DNA of 41,913 bases, taken from assembly GCA_030267065.1 (NCBI GenBank), contig JAJDJF010000010.1, positions 1 through 41,913 of the forward strand. The letters run 5' to 3'. The notes below the pieces were generated by a model. That model saw nothing but the letters and a program-made list of their open reading frames with translations, had not been told where the DNA came from and did not search any database. Made by a program: the position numbers and the translations under genes. Below are positions 9,192 through 20,300 of the stretch, piece after piece (within the stretch, counting starts at the first letter, position 1; each line of letters starts with the position of its first letter). The DNA is from Desulfovibrio sp. OttesenSCG-928-C06 (GTDB lineage: Bacteria > Desulfobacterota > Desulfovibrionia > Desulfovibrionales > Desulfovibrionaceae).

Positions 9192-10346
9192 TCACCTGCT
9201 CTGGTTTTGAAAAAGCTCAATGAGCTCCGGCCAAATCTTTGCAACTCTGGTGCTACGTTCTTTCAAGCCGTAGGCTCTGGCAGCCTTGCGCCCTTCCCTG
9301 CGCAACTCATCCCACTGCGGATTGCCGTCAAGCCGCATCTTTACGGCCCGCGCCAGGGCAAGCCCGCCGTTCATGACATCACCGTCCGAAACAAACAGAC
9401 CGTTGGCGCCCCACTCTTTTGGTTCCAGTGGGAACGGGGGAGTGTAAAGCCCCGGCAGTTGCGGATTGCGCATATATTCAAAACCGCCCTGCCCGGAAAA
9501 CCCTACCGGAACAGCACCGCAGGCCATGGCTTCCAGCGGCGGCAAGGCAAAGCCCTCCGGAAAACCTGTGGAAAGAAAAATGTCCGCGCCAGCAAGTATC
9601 CCGGCCACCTCAGCACGGCTTTTTCCCGCAATCTCAACAAGTTCAACCGATTTATCCAGACCATCCGCTGCCAGCGCATTCAAGGCGACTTCAAACATTT
9701 GTGAAGCCAGTGCCTTATTTTTACGCGGCATCCAGGCAATGCGCACTGTGCTGGAAGCACGCGCACCATCCAGACAGGGCTTGCCGGAATCAGCGCCGCG
9801 ACTGCCGCAAGCTGGCTTGCCTGCTGTTTCTGAACAATCACCGGGGTGTCCTTTTGCCACACCAGTAGAGCCATCATTTGTACCAGCGTCAAAAAAGAAA
9901 TCCGCGATTGCAGGCGGCAGTATTGCCTCGCTCTTCAGCTCCATAACTTCGCGCATAAACCAGTCCACCGGGGCAGAGACAGCCAGATATCTTACCGGAA
10001 GCTGCTTCCAGCGCACCCCCTGCGGCAGAGTATTCAGCAGATGTATCCAGTTCTGCACATAGACCAGCACTCCGGCCCCGCGTTTTACGCCCGGCGCAAT
10101 GGCATTGGGCCAGCCTTCCGGGATGCACCAGATGTCGTGAGGAGAAATATCTTCGCCAGCGGACACCCGCGCCCAGTCCAGACGCTCCGCCCGCGCATCC
10201 AGAGCGGAAAAACCGGGGGTAGAAGCAACAGGACAGGTAACAGCTACAGGCAAGTCCTGCTCAATAAGTATCTCAGCCAGTTCGTAAATGGCTGCCAGCC
10301 CGCCGGAAAGACTTCGCAATGGTGGAATAAAAAATACGGTGCGCAT
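9192..10346 (-). CDS. GT-B glycosyltransferase (family 4-like)
   Basis: A 384-residue glycosyltransferase of the GT-B fold. The N-terminal lobe begins RTVFFIPPLRSLSGGLAAIY with the glycine-rich acceptor-side loop. The C-terminal lobe carries ADIFLSTGFPEGFALPPLEA followed by MACGAVPV, the retaining GT4 E-x7-E donor-binding motif. I chose the ATG at 10344-10346 because AAGGA lies seven bases upstream; a longer in-frame start at 10424 has no such site and adds unlike sequence. Around residues 150-205 (about 9745-9895) there is a Gly/Ser/Asp/Ala-rich insertion between the lobes that conserved family members lack. The gene is convergent with the other two glycosyltransferase genes and divergent from the FIST operon. 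Confidence 0.82.
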   Translation of the reverse strand: MRTVFFIPPLRSLSGGLAAIYELAEILIEQDLPVAVTCPVASTPGFSALDARAERLDWARVSAGEDISPHDIWCIPEGWPNAIAPGVKRGAGVLVYVQNWIHLLNTLPQGVRWKQLPVRYLAVSAPVDWFMREVMELKSEAILPPAIADFFFDAGTNDGSTGVAKGHPGDCSETAGKPACGSRGADSGKPCLDGARASSTVRIAWMPRKNKALASQMFEVALNALAADGLDKSVELVEIAGKSRAEVAGILAGADIFLSTGFPEGFALPPLEAMACGAVPVGFSGQGGFEYMRNPQLPGLYTPPFPLEPKEWGANGLFVSDGDVMNGGLALARAVKMRLDGNPQWDELRREGRKAARAYGLKERSTRVAKIWPELIELFQNQSR

Positions 10347-10443
10347 ACTGTTGTCCTTACATGCAAACCAAAAGGAACCGCAAGCGGAAAACCGGTACAG
10401 GAAGAACGTATTCACGCTCTCCATCTTTTTAGAATCATTCGTA

Positions 10444-10472
10444 TTGTGCTTGGTTGCATACGATGCTATTTT
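10444..10472 (+). promoter_or_regulatory. Candidate promoter of the FIST/kinase operon
   Basis: TTGTGC (10444-10449) and TATTTT (10467-10472) are spaced by exactly 17 bp in the divergent gap upstream of the FIST gene. Downstream are a short palindrome AGGTCagGACCT (10518-10529) and a small hairpin CGGGAT/ATCCCG (10544-10549, 10564-10569) directly before the AAGGAG ribosome site. These could be operator or translational control elements, but no regulator can be named. Confidence 0.4.
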
Positions 10473-10581
10473 GCAGGGCCATGGCTCTTGCCAGCATCAA
10501 GAATCGTAACAATATACAGGTCAGGACCTTTTGATAAAACAGGCGGGATGCCCAGGGGGGAATATCCCGAAGGAGTTTACA

Positions 10582-11745
10582 ATGATAAAGATGCTCACCG
10601 CATGCACCACTGAAATTGACGAACCACAAGCTGCCGCGCAGGAAATCCTGAAACAGCTTGAACAAGCCGGGGGGCTGCGCAAGAGTTCTGTCGGGCTGCT
10701 CACCTGCCATGCGGATTTCATCACATCAGGCGCCATTATAAAGGTGTGCGAAAGCCTTCCTTTTGATGTTGTGGGGACAACAACTCTGGGGGCCGCAACC
10801 AACCGTGACACCGGACTTGAAATTTTGACCCTGAGCGTGCTGACCAGCGACGAAGTGACTTTTGCCGCCGTTCTTACGGATTCGTTGCAGGAAAAGCAGG
10901 AAGAACCGATTATGGCAGCCTGCGAAAGCGCCCGTTCCACCCTGCCGGGCCAGCCGTCAATGGTACTTGCTTACGCCCCGCTTCTACCCCATGTGGGTGG
11001 CGAACGGCTGCTCAGACTGCTGGACAAGGCTCTGAAAGGCGTTCCGGTTTTCGGCACGCTCGCTTGCGATCATAACTTTGACTTCCACGACTCACAGGTT
11101 GTTTTCAATGGCAAAGCCCACCGCGACCGTCTTGCTCTGGTACTGATGTCCGGCCCGGTCAAATACAGCTTCCTGACCATTTCCGTGCCGGAAGGCAAGG
11201 CCGAAAAAGAAAGCGCCATTATTACAGAATCAGAAGGCAACGTAGTCAAAAAAGTAAACGACCTGCCTGTTCTGAGCTACCTTGAAACCATTGGCCTGAC
11301 TCGTGAATCAGGTCTTGAAGGCTCCAAGTCCATTCCGGTCATCCTGAACTACAATGACGGCACCCCGGCCGTGGCCCGCTGCTTCTACATGATTTCTCCG
11401 GAAGGGTACGCCGTATGCGGCGGTGAGATGCCCATGGGCGCAACCTTTGGCCTAAGCTCAATGGAGCCGGAGGACATCCTCATTTCCGCCGGGCAGGTTC
11501 TGAATAAGGTTCAGGAAAACAAGAATATTACCGCAATGTTAATCTTTCCGTGCATTGTGCGCAGCGTTACGCTGGGCGTTGACCAACTGGCCGAAGCCCG
11601 TCTGGTTTCCGAAAAACTCGGCACTAGTCTGCCTTACCAGCTTTGCTACTCCGGCGGAGAAATCTGCCCGGTTTACCAGAAGGACGGCAACACAGCCAAC
11701 CGCTTCCACAATTTCAGTTTTGCCGCCTGCTTGTTTGAGGAATAG
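10582..11745 (+). CDS. FIST-domain sensory protein (NosP-like candidate)
   Basis: A 387-residue soluble protein with FIST_N followed by FIST_C domains. Family signs are VGLLTCHADFITSGAI, LPFDVVGTTTLGAATN, the PSMVLAYAPLLPHVGGERLL stretch, KGVPVFGTLACDHN, and the C-terminal FGLSSMEPEDIL and CYSGGEICP segments. FIST proteins are sensory; the characterised NosP members bind haem, sense nitric oxide and control an adjacently encoded histidine kinase (NahK). The length matches NosP and the next gene is a PAS-containing hybrid kinase, so a NosP/NahK-like pair is a reasonable hypothesis. The haem ligand was not identified by eye. The start at 10582 has AAGGAG six bases upstream; the frame is open further upstream, to an alternative start at 10531 without a comparable site. 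Confidence 0.85.
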   Translation: MIKMLTACTTEIDEPQAAAQEILKQLEQAGGLRKSSVGLLTCHADFITSGAIIKVCESLPFDVVGTTTLGAATNRDTGLEILTLSVLTSDEVTFAAVLTDSLQEKQEEPIMAACESARSTLPGQPSMVLAYAPLLPHVGGERLLRLLDKALKGVPVFGTLACDHNFDFHDSQVVFNGKAHRDRLALVLMSGPVKYSFLTISVPEGKAEKESAIITESEGNVVKKVNDLPVLSYLETIGLTRESGLEGSKSIPVILNYNDGTPAVARCFYMISPEGYAVCGGEMPMGATFGLSSMEPEDILISAGQVLNKVQENKNITAMLIFPCIVRSVTLGVDQLAEARLVSEKLGTSLPYQLCYSGGEICPVYQKDGNTANRFHNFSFAACLFEE

Positions 11746-11842
11746 TTTTTGCCGCCAAGCGGCTGCCTTGCTAACCCCATACTCCTGCCTCCGGGCTTTT
11801 TCCGGTAGCGGGAGCATTCCAACTATATAGAATCGGATCATC

Positions 11843-13981
11843 ATGCCGGAAGATAACGTAAATATCCCCCCGCTTTCTCCAGAAGAGGAATTGGCTGCCC
11901 TGCGCAAAGAATACCGCAAGCTTGAGCGCCAGTTGAACAGCCTCCAGCGGGCAGTTGAAATGGACAAGGCCACCTCGCAGGCCAAGGCCAAACTCAACGA
12001 GACCATTGCCACTGAAAAAGCCCGGCAGGAACGGTACATGAACCTGTTGCTGGAGAACTGCCCGGATATCATCATCCTGCTGGACAGTTCAGGCAACTTC
12101 GCCTACTGCACGGACGCCTTCCTCAGGGAAGCCGGAATACCCAGCATTGGTCTGGTCAAGGGACGTCCATATCAGGAAGTGTTCAAAAGTTTCATCAAAC
12201 AGGACTGGCTGGACAAGATGGAGCGTCTTTTCAGTCAGGCCATGGACAGCAACAAAGCCTTCTCTTTTGAGGAAACCCTTGATCTGGGCGGACGCGGTGC
12301 CCCGCGCCACTACAGCATCCAGTTCACGCCAATGGTCGATGACAAGGGCACCCCGAGCGGGCTGATGCTTTTACTGCATGACCTTACAGACGTAGTGCGG
12401 GCAAAGCAGGAGGCGGTAAGAGCCAGCAATGCCAAATCGGAATTCCTGGCCAACATGTCGCACGAGATGCGCACGCCCATGAATGCCATCATCGGTATGA
12501 CCACCATCGGAAAAGCCGCTGATAACGATATTGAAAAGAAAGATTATTGCCTGAAAAAAATCGATGAAGCCTCAAAGCACCTGCTCGGCGTCATCAACGA
12601 TATTCTCGACATGTCCAAGATCGAGGCCAACAAGTTTGAGCTTACGCCATCGGAATTCGAGTTCGAGCGTATGCTCATGCGTGTAACAAACGTTTCGTCC
12701 TTCCGGGCGGACGAAAAAATGCAGAATCTGATCATCAACATTGACGAGAACATCCCGCGTTCCATCATTGCAGATGATCAGCATCTGGCCCAGGTAATCA
12801 CAAACCTGCTTTCCAATGCCATCAAGTTTACACCGGAACACGGTACTATCAAGCTTGACGCTGAAAAAACAGCCGAAGAAGGAGATACCTGCACCCTGCG
12901 CATCACAGTGACGGACAACGGCATTGGCATTTCCGAAGAACAACAGGCCAAGCTTTTCCGTTCATTTGTGCAGGCCGATAGCGGGATCTCCCGCAAATTC
13001 GGCGGCACCGGTCTGGGGCTGGCTATCTCAAAAAATATTGTGGAGATGATGGGCGGCGAAATCTGGGTAACGTCAAAGCAGGGCGAAGGCGCATGCTTTG
13101 GCTTTACAGTCAAGGTCACGCGCGGCAGCCGTCAGGACTACCGCCATCTGGCCGCGGACGTAAACTGGAAGAACCTGCGCGTGATGGTTGTAGATGATTC
13201 GCCGGAAGTGCTCGAATACTTCCAGAGTATCGCTTCCTCCCTGAATATATCGTGTAGCGGGGCGCTCAGCGGTGATGAGGCTTGCCGCCTTATCGAAAAA
13301 AACCGCGACACGCCATTCCATATCGCCTTTGTGGACTGGAAAATGCCCGGCACCAACGGCATAGAACTGGCGTACAAGATTACCAGCGAAATTGACAAAA
13401 ACATGGTGGTAATCATGATTTCAGCCAACGAATGGAGCGCCATAGAAAAAGAAGCGCGTCAGGCCGGGGTGTCCAAATTCCTGCCCAAGCCGCTCTTCCC
13501 GTCCCTGATAGCCGACTGCATCAATGAACTGCTTGGACAAAGAAGCAGCGAACCAAAAGAACTTGCAGACCTGCATCTGGAAAACGGCTGTTTTGAAGGC
13601 AAGCGCGTGCTTCTGGCAGAAGACATTGAAATCAACCGTGAAATAGCCATGTCGCTGCTTGAACATACCAAGGTCAGCATAGACTGCGCTGAAAACGGGC
13701 TTGTGGCTTACAATCTGTATAAGAACAACCCAAAAGCCTATGACCTGATCCTGATGGACATCCATATGCCGGAGATGGACGGCTATGAGACAACACGCCA
13801 GATTCGCGCTTTTGAAAGCGGAACTGGCAACGCCGTGACAATCCCCATTGTCGCCATGACCGCAAACGTATTCCGGGAAGATGTGGAAAGATGCATCGCC
13901 GCAGGCATGAATGACCACCTTGGCAAACCGCTGGATAACGCGGAGCTGATGAGCAAACTGGGCAAGTATCTGCTACGCTGA
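11843..13981 (+). CDS. Hybrid sensor histidine kinase with PAS and two receiver domains
   Basis: A 712-residue cytoplasmic kinase with no membrane segment. Parts in order: coiled coil about residues 10-60; PAS about 65-185 (PDIIILLDSSGNFAYCTDAF); HisKA with FLANMSHEMRTPMNAIIG, phospho-acceptor His207; HATPase with N-box LAQVITNLLSNAIKF and G-boxes DNGIGIS and GGTGLGLAIS; receiver 1 with acidic pair VVDDS, Asp498 in FVDWKMPG and Lys in PKPLF; receiver 2 with LAEDIEIN, Asp639 in LMDIHMPEMDG and a conserved Lys in GKPLD. Both receivers look intact. A separate HPt protein would be needed to pass the phosphate on; none lies in the window. The upstream FIST gene is 97 bp away on the same strand, and no terminator is obvious between them. 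The FIST protein probably regulates this kinase. Confidence 0.93.
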   Translation: MPEDNVNIPPLSPEEELAALRKEYRKLERQLNSLQRAVEMDKATSQAKAKLNETIATEKARQERYMNLLLENCPDIIILLDSSGNFAYCTDAFLREAGIPSIGLVKGRPYQEVFKSFIKQDWLDKMERLFSQAMDSNKAFSFEETLDLGGRGAPRHYSIQFTPMVDDKGTPSGLMLLLHDLTDVVRAKQEAVRASNAKSEFLANMSHEMRTPMNAIIGMTTIGKAADNDIEKKDYCLKKIDEASKHLLGVINDILDMSKIEANKFELTPSEFEFERMLMRVTNVSSFRADEKMQNLIINIDENIPRSIIADDQHLAQVITNLLSNAIKFTPEHGTIKLDAEKTAEEGDTCTLRITVTDNGIGISEEQQAKLFRSFVQADSGISRKFGGTGLGLAISKNIVEMMGGEIWVTSKQGEGACFGFTVKVTRGSRQDYRHLAADVNWKNLRVMVVDDSPEVLEYFQSIASSLNISCSGALSGDEACRLIEKNRDTPFHIAFVDWKMPGTNGIELAYKITSEIDKNMVVIMISANEWSAIEKEARQAGVSKFLPKPLFPSLIADCINELLGQRSSEPKELADLHLENGCFEGKRVLLAEDIEINREIAMSLLEHTKVSIDCAENGLVAYNLYKNNPKAYDLILMDIHMPEMDGYETTRQIRAFESGTGNAVTIPIVAMTANVFREDVERCIAAGMNDHLGKPLDNAELMSKLGKYLLR

Positions 13982-14011
13982 TAAAAAACACCCAGACCAA
14001 CCGGCTGTTCC

Positions 14012-14052
14012 TGCCGTACCGCTACTTACCAGCGGTACGGCATTTTTATTTT
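14012..14052 (+). terminator. Rho-independent terminator after the hybrid kinase
   Basis: TGCCGTACCGCT pairs with AGCGGTACGGCA across a 7-nt loop, then TTTTTATTTT. It closes the FIST/kinase operon 30 bp after the kinase stop. Confidence 0.92.
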
Positions 14053-14347
14053 CGCAATTATCAAACATTATCTAAAAACGGACACTATCAAAATTTTCTC
14101 CAGGCCGACTTGCTCCCACAACTGGCGCACACTGCATACCACCTGGTCCCGCATCACAAACCGGAGTCATTTGATACAAAAATAATCAATTAAATCACAA
14201 GCTAACATGACAACAACGATTGACCAGCTATTGCAATTATAATAAAGTATCTAAAGTAATTTTATAATTTATCTTCTATACACGGCGATTGTTAACAGGC
14301 CTTTTGTCTGCGCCGTTTTATAATATAGCAGCATTACTGGGGGCAGA
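14053..14347 (+). promoter_or_regulatory. Leader/promoter region of the giant adhesin gene
   Basis: About 295 bp, AT-rich towards its 3' part, without an ORF. A consensus TATAAT (14319-14324) lies 24 bp before the ATG and is the best -10 candidate, although no matching -35 is visible at 17 bp. Further TATAAT-like hexamers occur at 14238-14243 and 14263-14268. An inverted repeat ACGGCG/CGCCGT (14282-14287, 14311-14316) flanks the -10 region. GGGGG at 14339-14343 is the ribosome site. I found no sigma-54 motif and no riboswitch I recognise. Confidence 0.4.
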
Positions 14348-17300
14348 ATGCCGCAGAACATTGGTTCTGAAGAAGGGCGCGTCATTATTACACTTGATGG
14401 CGGGCCGAAGGTTCTTGTTATTGATTCAGCCAGCCTGACGGAAGTTGAGCTGGATTTCCCGCTGGACGGCATAATCATTCACGTTGAAGGGCGCGATATC
14501 ATTATCGAATGCCCGGATGGACAGGTAATACGTCTGGAGGGCGCGCGCGGGAATCCCCGCCTCAGCTTTGTCACGCAAACCGAGACCACACCGGAAAGCC
14601 TTGAGTCTTTTCTGGAACGTTTTGAAACGCCGGATAGTCAGGAACAGAAGGCTAAATCCCTGCACTCAGATGACGGCGACGACGCAGACCCGCTTTCGCC
14701 TGCCACCTCGCAATCCGAAAATAAAACTTTTTCCGACTTGCACGAAGAAACCGAGCCCTCCGGCCCGCCGGACGGACATTCTGACGCGCAACCTGAACAA
14801 TCAGCGGACGAATCCGGGCAGACACCGGATCTTCTGGACGATCCTTCACTGGAAAATGGCCCAGCGCAAGATGCCGCCCAGCCAAACGACTCCGAGCGTC
14901 TGCCCGAACAGTTGTCCGACCATCCGGCCGACCAATCGGCTAATCAGTCGCAAGCTGACGCCCAGAGCGACGGAGGCAACGCTCCATCCACCTCCCCCGG
15001 CAGTTCCGGCATCGGCAGCTACCATACCGGCACTGAGACCAGAACCGACGAGACCGGCGAACTGATTCCCTCAATCGATCGCAACCCGGATCAGGGCAAC
15101 GTCCACTGGGGCGACAGACAGGAAAGCAGCGAAACCCAGCGCCCGCCCGAATATTCAGGCCCGTCCGGGCCTTCATACAACCTTACGGCCAGCCTGCAGG
15201 ACGGCAAACACTACATTGCCCGCCACACCGTAATGGAAGGCGATCCGGATGGAATTCGCATCAACATAGATCTTTCCATCCCTTCTGCGGTGGAGATGCC
15301 AATCGGCATGTCCACTGGTGGCAGCGCCACCATGTCCTCCCCGGGCCAGCTGGATGGCGATTACGCGCACTGGAGCGAATGGGAACTGCAACTTGACAAC
15401 GGCACCATTCTGGATGCCACGCAGTTCATCAGCCAGAACCCGAACGGCACGCTGGTAATCACCCTGCCGCCCAATTCGTCAGGCGGCTGCCTGCACATTC
15501 CGGTTGCGGACAACGCCCTGAGCCAGCCGGATCGCACATTCTCCTACAACCTGCAAACCGATAGCGAATACATACCGGGCGGCGATATCAGCGGCACAGT
15601 CACAATAGTGGACGAAAACCGCATCCAGAATTACCAGCCGGGCTGGACAGCGCCGGATCCGGGCGATGTGCCGGGCGATTACTTTGGCCCCACCGGTCCG
15701 GTAGCCCGCGTGGTAATAATGGAAGGCAGCGTGGCCAAACACGCCAACAGCGTGCTGGAACACGAGTCCGGTAGCGATACGGTTTACCGTTTTGAACTTA
15801 AAGAACTGGTCAGCGGCGCGGATCACACCCCGAATCAGGATATCAATGTAACGCTCTCCATCAGCGGCAAAAACGGGCTGATTCTAGACAGCGGCAGCAG
15901 CGATCTGGACTTTGACCTGCTATCAAGTATTGAAGCGGCCTTTACCACAGGCGGCGCTACAAATGTGCAATACAATACGGCAGATGGCACTCTCTCATTC
16001 ACCCTGCCCTCCGGCTGGAGTAACAGCGGCAGCAGCTATATAGAATTCCACGGGAATACGGTTGCTGATTCACGTCTGGAACCGGGAGCCGGCGGAAAAA
16101 ACGAATATCTCGAAATAAAAGTCACCGATGTGTACGGCGATGAAGCACTGTGCGGCAAGGGAGTTACAACCGAGATTATAGATACTCCGGTTGCCAGCGT
16201 TGCAGCTGGAAGCGCGCACTTTTTCGAATCCGCCGGGCACGCCACGCTGAATAACTACGTTGATTTCACCTTCAGTCTTTCAACCGGACAGCCGGGCGGC
16301 GCTTCCGTAAACGCGGAATGGTCGTTTGACGGCAGTCCGGTCACGAACACGGACGATTATGACTGGTGTTATGTGAACCCTGACGGTACCACCGGCCAGA
16401 TCCAGAGCGGCCTGCCCCCCACCTCCATCAGCTTTGGAGACAGGCAAACGCAGGTGACCGTGCGCATAATCGCCAAAGACGACAAACTCAGCGAAAGCGC
16501 GGAAAACATTCAGGTAACAGTCAAACCAGACACTACAACAGCAACCAGCCCCAACGGAACCTATGTGGTTGCCGATGGAACACCGGCTACAGGCAACGCC
16601 AGTCAAAGCGCCTCCAGCACCCTGCATGACGATACCGATTCCACCTACGGCGGCAGCACATATCTGGACGGACCGGTTGTGCGCGTTGTGGCGGCCGATT
16701 CCAGCGGCAATCCAATTCTGGAAGACGGCAAGGTAACCTCCAGCGGGATCATTCAGGAAAATAGCGGCAGCGTAAAATACGCTGTTACCGTCTGCAACCC
16801 GGACGGCACCCCCTACACGGACCACCGGGAAGATATCGAAGTAACCTTTAGAATTGAAGGCACCAAAACTACCGGCGATGCGCCGGTAATTGCCGTAAAT
16901 GGTTCCCCCAGCGGCTGGGATTTGAACTTCAAGCTCACCGGCAGCGAAGTTCTTTCTGTCACGCCTGATGGCAGCGGCGGTTACGATGTCACAGTAAAAA
17001 TACCGGGCAACAAGGATAGCTTCGTACTTACCGCAGATGTTGCCGCCGATACCGAATCCGAAACAGGAGAAGGAATCCGGCTCAGCGTAACCGGCGTAGC
17101 CGGAAACGAGGCAAAGCCCGGCGCTGACTATACCGCCTCCATCACGGACGTGCCGGTAATCGGCCTGAGCGCGCCGCAGCAGTATTATTCCGAAAGCCAG
17201 AGTGACGTGGTGTTCCAGATCGGCATGAGCGCCAACGCGCCACAGAATATGGAACTGCGGGTGGAACTGAGCTGCCCGTCCAGCAACGGCCTTTCGCTGG

Positions 17301-20300
17301 TTAACGATTCCACACACAGTCAGGACGTAAAGCTTGACTATATCGTGTTCAAGGACGCAAACGGTAATGTTCTGACCAATATTACCACAAGTGTTGCTTC
17401 GGGTGCTACTCCGGGCAGCGCAGTAGTAATCGTGAACGTCCCCGAAGGCACATCCGCGCCCATCTACATGCATGTGCCGGTAAATGACGATGCCTTGAGC
17501 GAAGGCAACGAATCGTTGACTGCCAAACTGCAAAACGCCGGGGGGCTGTCCACGCCCTCGTCCACCGCTCCCTATCAGGTGGACGGCAGCAACAACAGCG
17601 GCCAGATAACAATCGTTGACGACACCAGTGACTGGAATACCGGCAGCATGGGTGCAGCGCCCACCGAACACGGCTCAGACCGTCTGGACGGCCCCATAGT
17701 CCGCATTGTGGCGACAGATTCCAGCGGCAACCCGATTCTGGTGGACGGCAAGGTCAGCGCCTCCGGCACAGTTAGCGAGAACGGCGGCGACGTTTACTAC
17801 AAGGTGGTACTCTGCAACCCGGACGGCACGCTGTACACCGGAGAACGCGAAGATGTAACCGTAACCTTTCAGGTCAGCGGTACCGGCGGTGCAACCGCCG
17901 CTTACGCTCCGGGTGCAGGCGATATCATTTTTAACGTTAGCGGTGCCACTGACAACGGCAATGGCAGCTATACCGTAACCATACCCAAAAGCGGTACCGG
18001 CAGTGACGGCTTCAAATTCAAGGCTACCCCAAAATCCGATGCGGAACTTGAGCCGGGCGAAGGCATCAGTCTTGAAGTTACCAGCGTAAGCGGCAACGAG
18101 GCCCAGATTGGTCCGGACTACACCGCCACCATCAAAGACGTGCTGGTGGTAGGCATCAGCGCCGAACGCCCCAATTTTTCTGAAAACGCAGACTCGCACA
18201 TCTCCTTTGAAATCAGCATGAGCGAGGCAGCGCCGGAGGATATCCAGCTGCGTGTTGAACTCACCAGCACTGGCCCAGACGGCGCAACCCTGATCAGCAG
18301 CAACGGCATGCACGATGTTGACCTGAACAATCCATCCAGCAAAATTCTGTTTTTTGACGCAAACAAGCAACCAATCAGCGGCATCACCTATGAACTGGTT
18401 CCGGGAGCTACGGCAAACAAAGCCGTGGTTGTCGTCAAAGTGCCCGAGGGCGTATCCGGCCCCATCTACATGAAGGTGCCCATTGTAGACGATATTTATA
18501 CCGAGGAGAACGAAAGCCTCACCGCCAAATTGCAGAACGAAGGCGGCGCGGCTTCTCCGTCAAACACCGCCACCTATCAGGTGGATCAAGGCAACAATAA
18601 CGCCGAAGTCACCATTGTTGACGACACCAAACCCTGGCCCGACACAGACCCGGGCAACGCGCCGGACGACCACGGGCAAGGCTCCAGCGCCAAGGTGCGC
18701 CCGCACATCACTATCAACTGCAAGGACAGCAACGTGTCCGGGCAGGCTGGCGAGCGTGACGTGCAGGTCAAGGAAGATGACAACGGCGAAGGCGAGATAA
18801 CCTACAGGGTCGGGCTGGAAAACGATAATGGAGCGCCCTACCCGGCTGAAGAAGACGTTACTGTTACCATCACGGTAAAGCTTGAGGGTGATGCTTCCTA
18901 TGGCGACGCCTCCGCCAATGCGGACTTCTATTTTGACATGGACGCCCTCAAAGACGCCTGCGGCGGCAAAACTCCCAGTTGGACTGTCAGCGGCGATACA
19001 GGCGAGCTTACCTTTGTCATTCCCAAAGGCTCATCCGGCGTGGACATCGTAACCAAAGTGGTACACGACAAACTCACCGAACAGAACCGCTGGAAGTATA
19101 ACGACAAAGGCGAACTGGTTGACGAAAACGGTGATGTGCTTGCAGAAGGCGCTGCCCCGGTGCGTGAAAAGCCGGACGAAGCCTACGGCATGACCATCAC
19201 AAAGGTTGAAGGCAACGAAACAATCATCAAAGAGGGCGAAGACTACGTCAACACCGCCATTGTAGAAGACCGCGGAGCCATTCAGGTATATCTGGATACC
19301 GGCACGCACATCCTTACCGGCATAGACGTGAGCGAAACCCAGTCCATCCAGTTCATAATCAAACTTACGGACGTATCAAACGAGCCGGTAACAGTCATTC
19401 TCAGCCCGGATATTCTGGATGCCTGGGGAATTGATCCGGCCATAGCCACGCGCGATGACTTTTCAGGCAACCTTAAAATAACCATCCCGGCCGGTCAGCG
19501 CGAACTTCCCGTCACCCTCACCGTCAACAACGACACCCTGAGCGAAGGTAAAGACGGCAGCGGCAAGGAATACTTTGCCCTGACCATTACCGACGTCATT
19601 GGCGGCGAAGCCACCATAGACAACACCAAAAAGACCATCAGCGGCAGTATCAACGATGATATGAACGGCCCCAGGGTCTCCATCTCCGCAGACAGCACAA
19701 CTGTGAACGAAAGCGGCTACCTGAACGACAGCAATGAGGAAGATACCTGCAACACCGCTACCTTCACCATCACTATGGGCGGCAGCGAACCGGTTCCGTC
19801 CGAGGATATGGAAATCACGCTGCAACTTGTCCAGCCCGCAGACGCAGGCAAGGACGTTGACTGGAACTCCGCAAAAATCAATATCCAGCCGGAACGCCCT
19901 GCCGACTGGCCGGAAGATCAGGAATGGATTACCGTTGACTACAGTCAGGCAGCTCAGGGCATCATCACCATCACAGTTCCCAAAGGGTTTAAGGGCAACA
20001 ATGGCGACCACAAATTCAGCTTTGAAGTGGAAGTTCTGGACGATCACCTCAGCGAAGGCAACGAGGATTTCAGCGTACGCATAACCGGAATCAACGGTAG
20101 CGAAAGCACCATCGGCAACAACAGCGCAACCGTCACCATAGTTGACGACACCGAACGTCAGACCGAACCCAGCCCGCCGGATCCGAACAACGTGCTGGAC
20201 GGCCCCTACGTCTACCTTGGTCCGGCCCCGTGGTGCAAGGCGGATACGGATAACCCCAACCCCGTCACTTACGTTGATGCCGACGGCAACATGTATGTGA

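Noticed and set aside
14129-14145. Possible sigma-54 promoter (TGGC...TGCA) upstream of the adhesin
   Set aside because: The distance between the GG and GC elements is 8 bases instead of the required 10.
16280-17671. A 463-codon open frame on the minus strand inside the adhesin gene
   Set aside because: It is antisense to the Calx-beta region, has the Cys/Gly/Ala-rich composition expected of the reverse of Asp/Gly/Thr-rich codons, shows no domain and has no ribosome site. Similar antisense frames occur at 20452-21273, 22005-22651 and 25226-26149.
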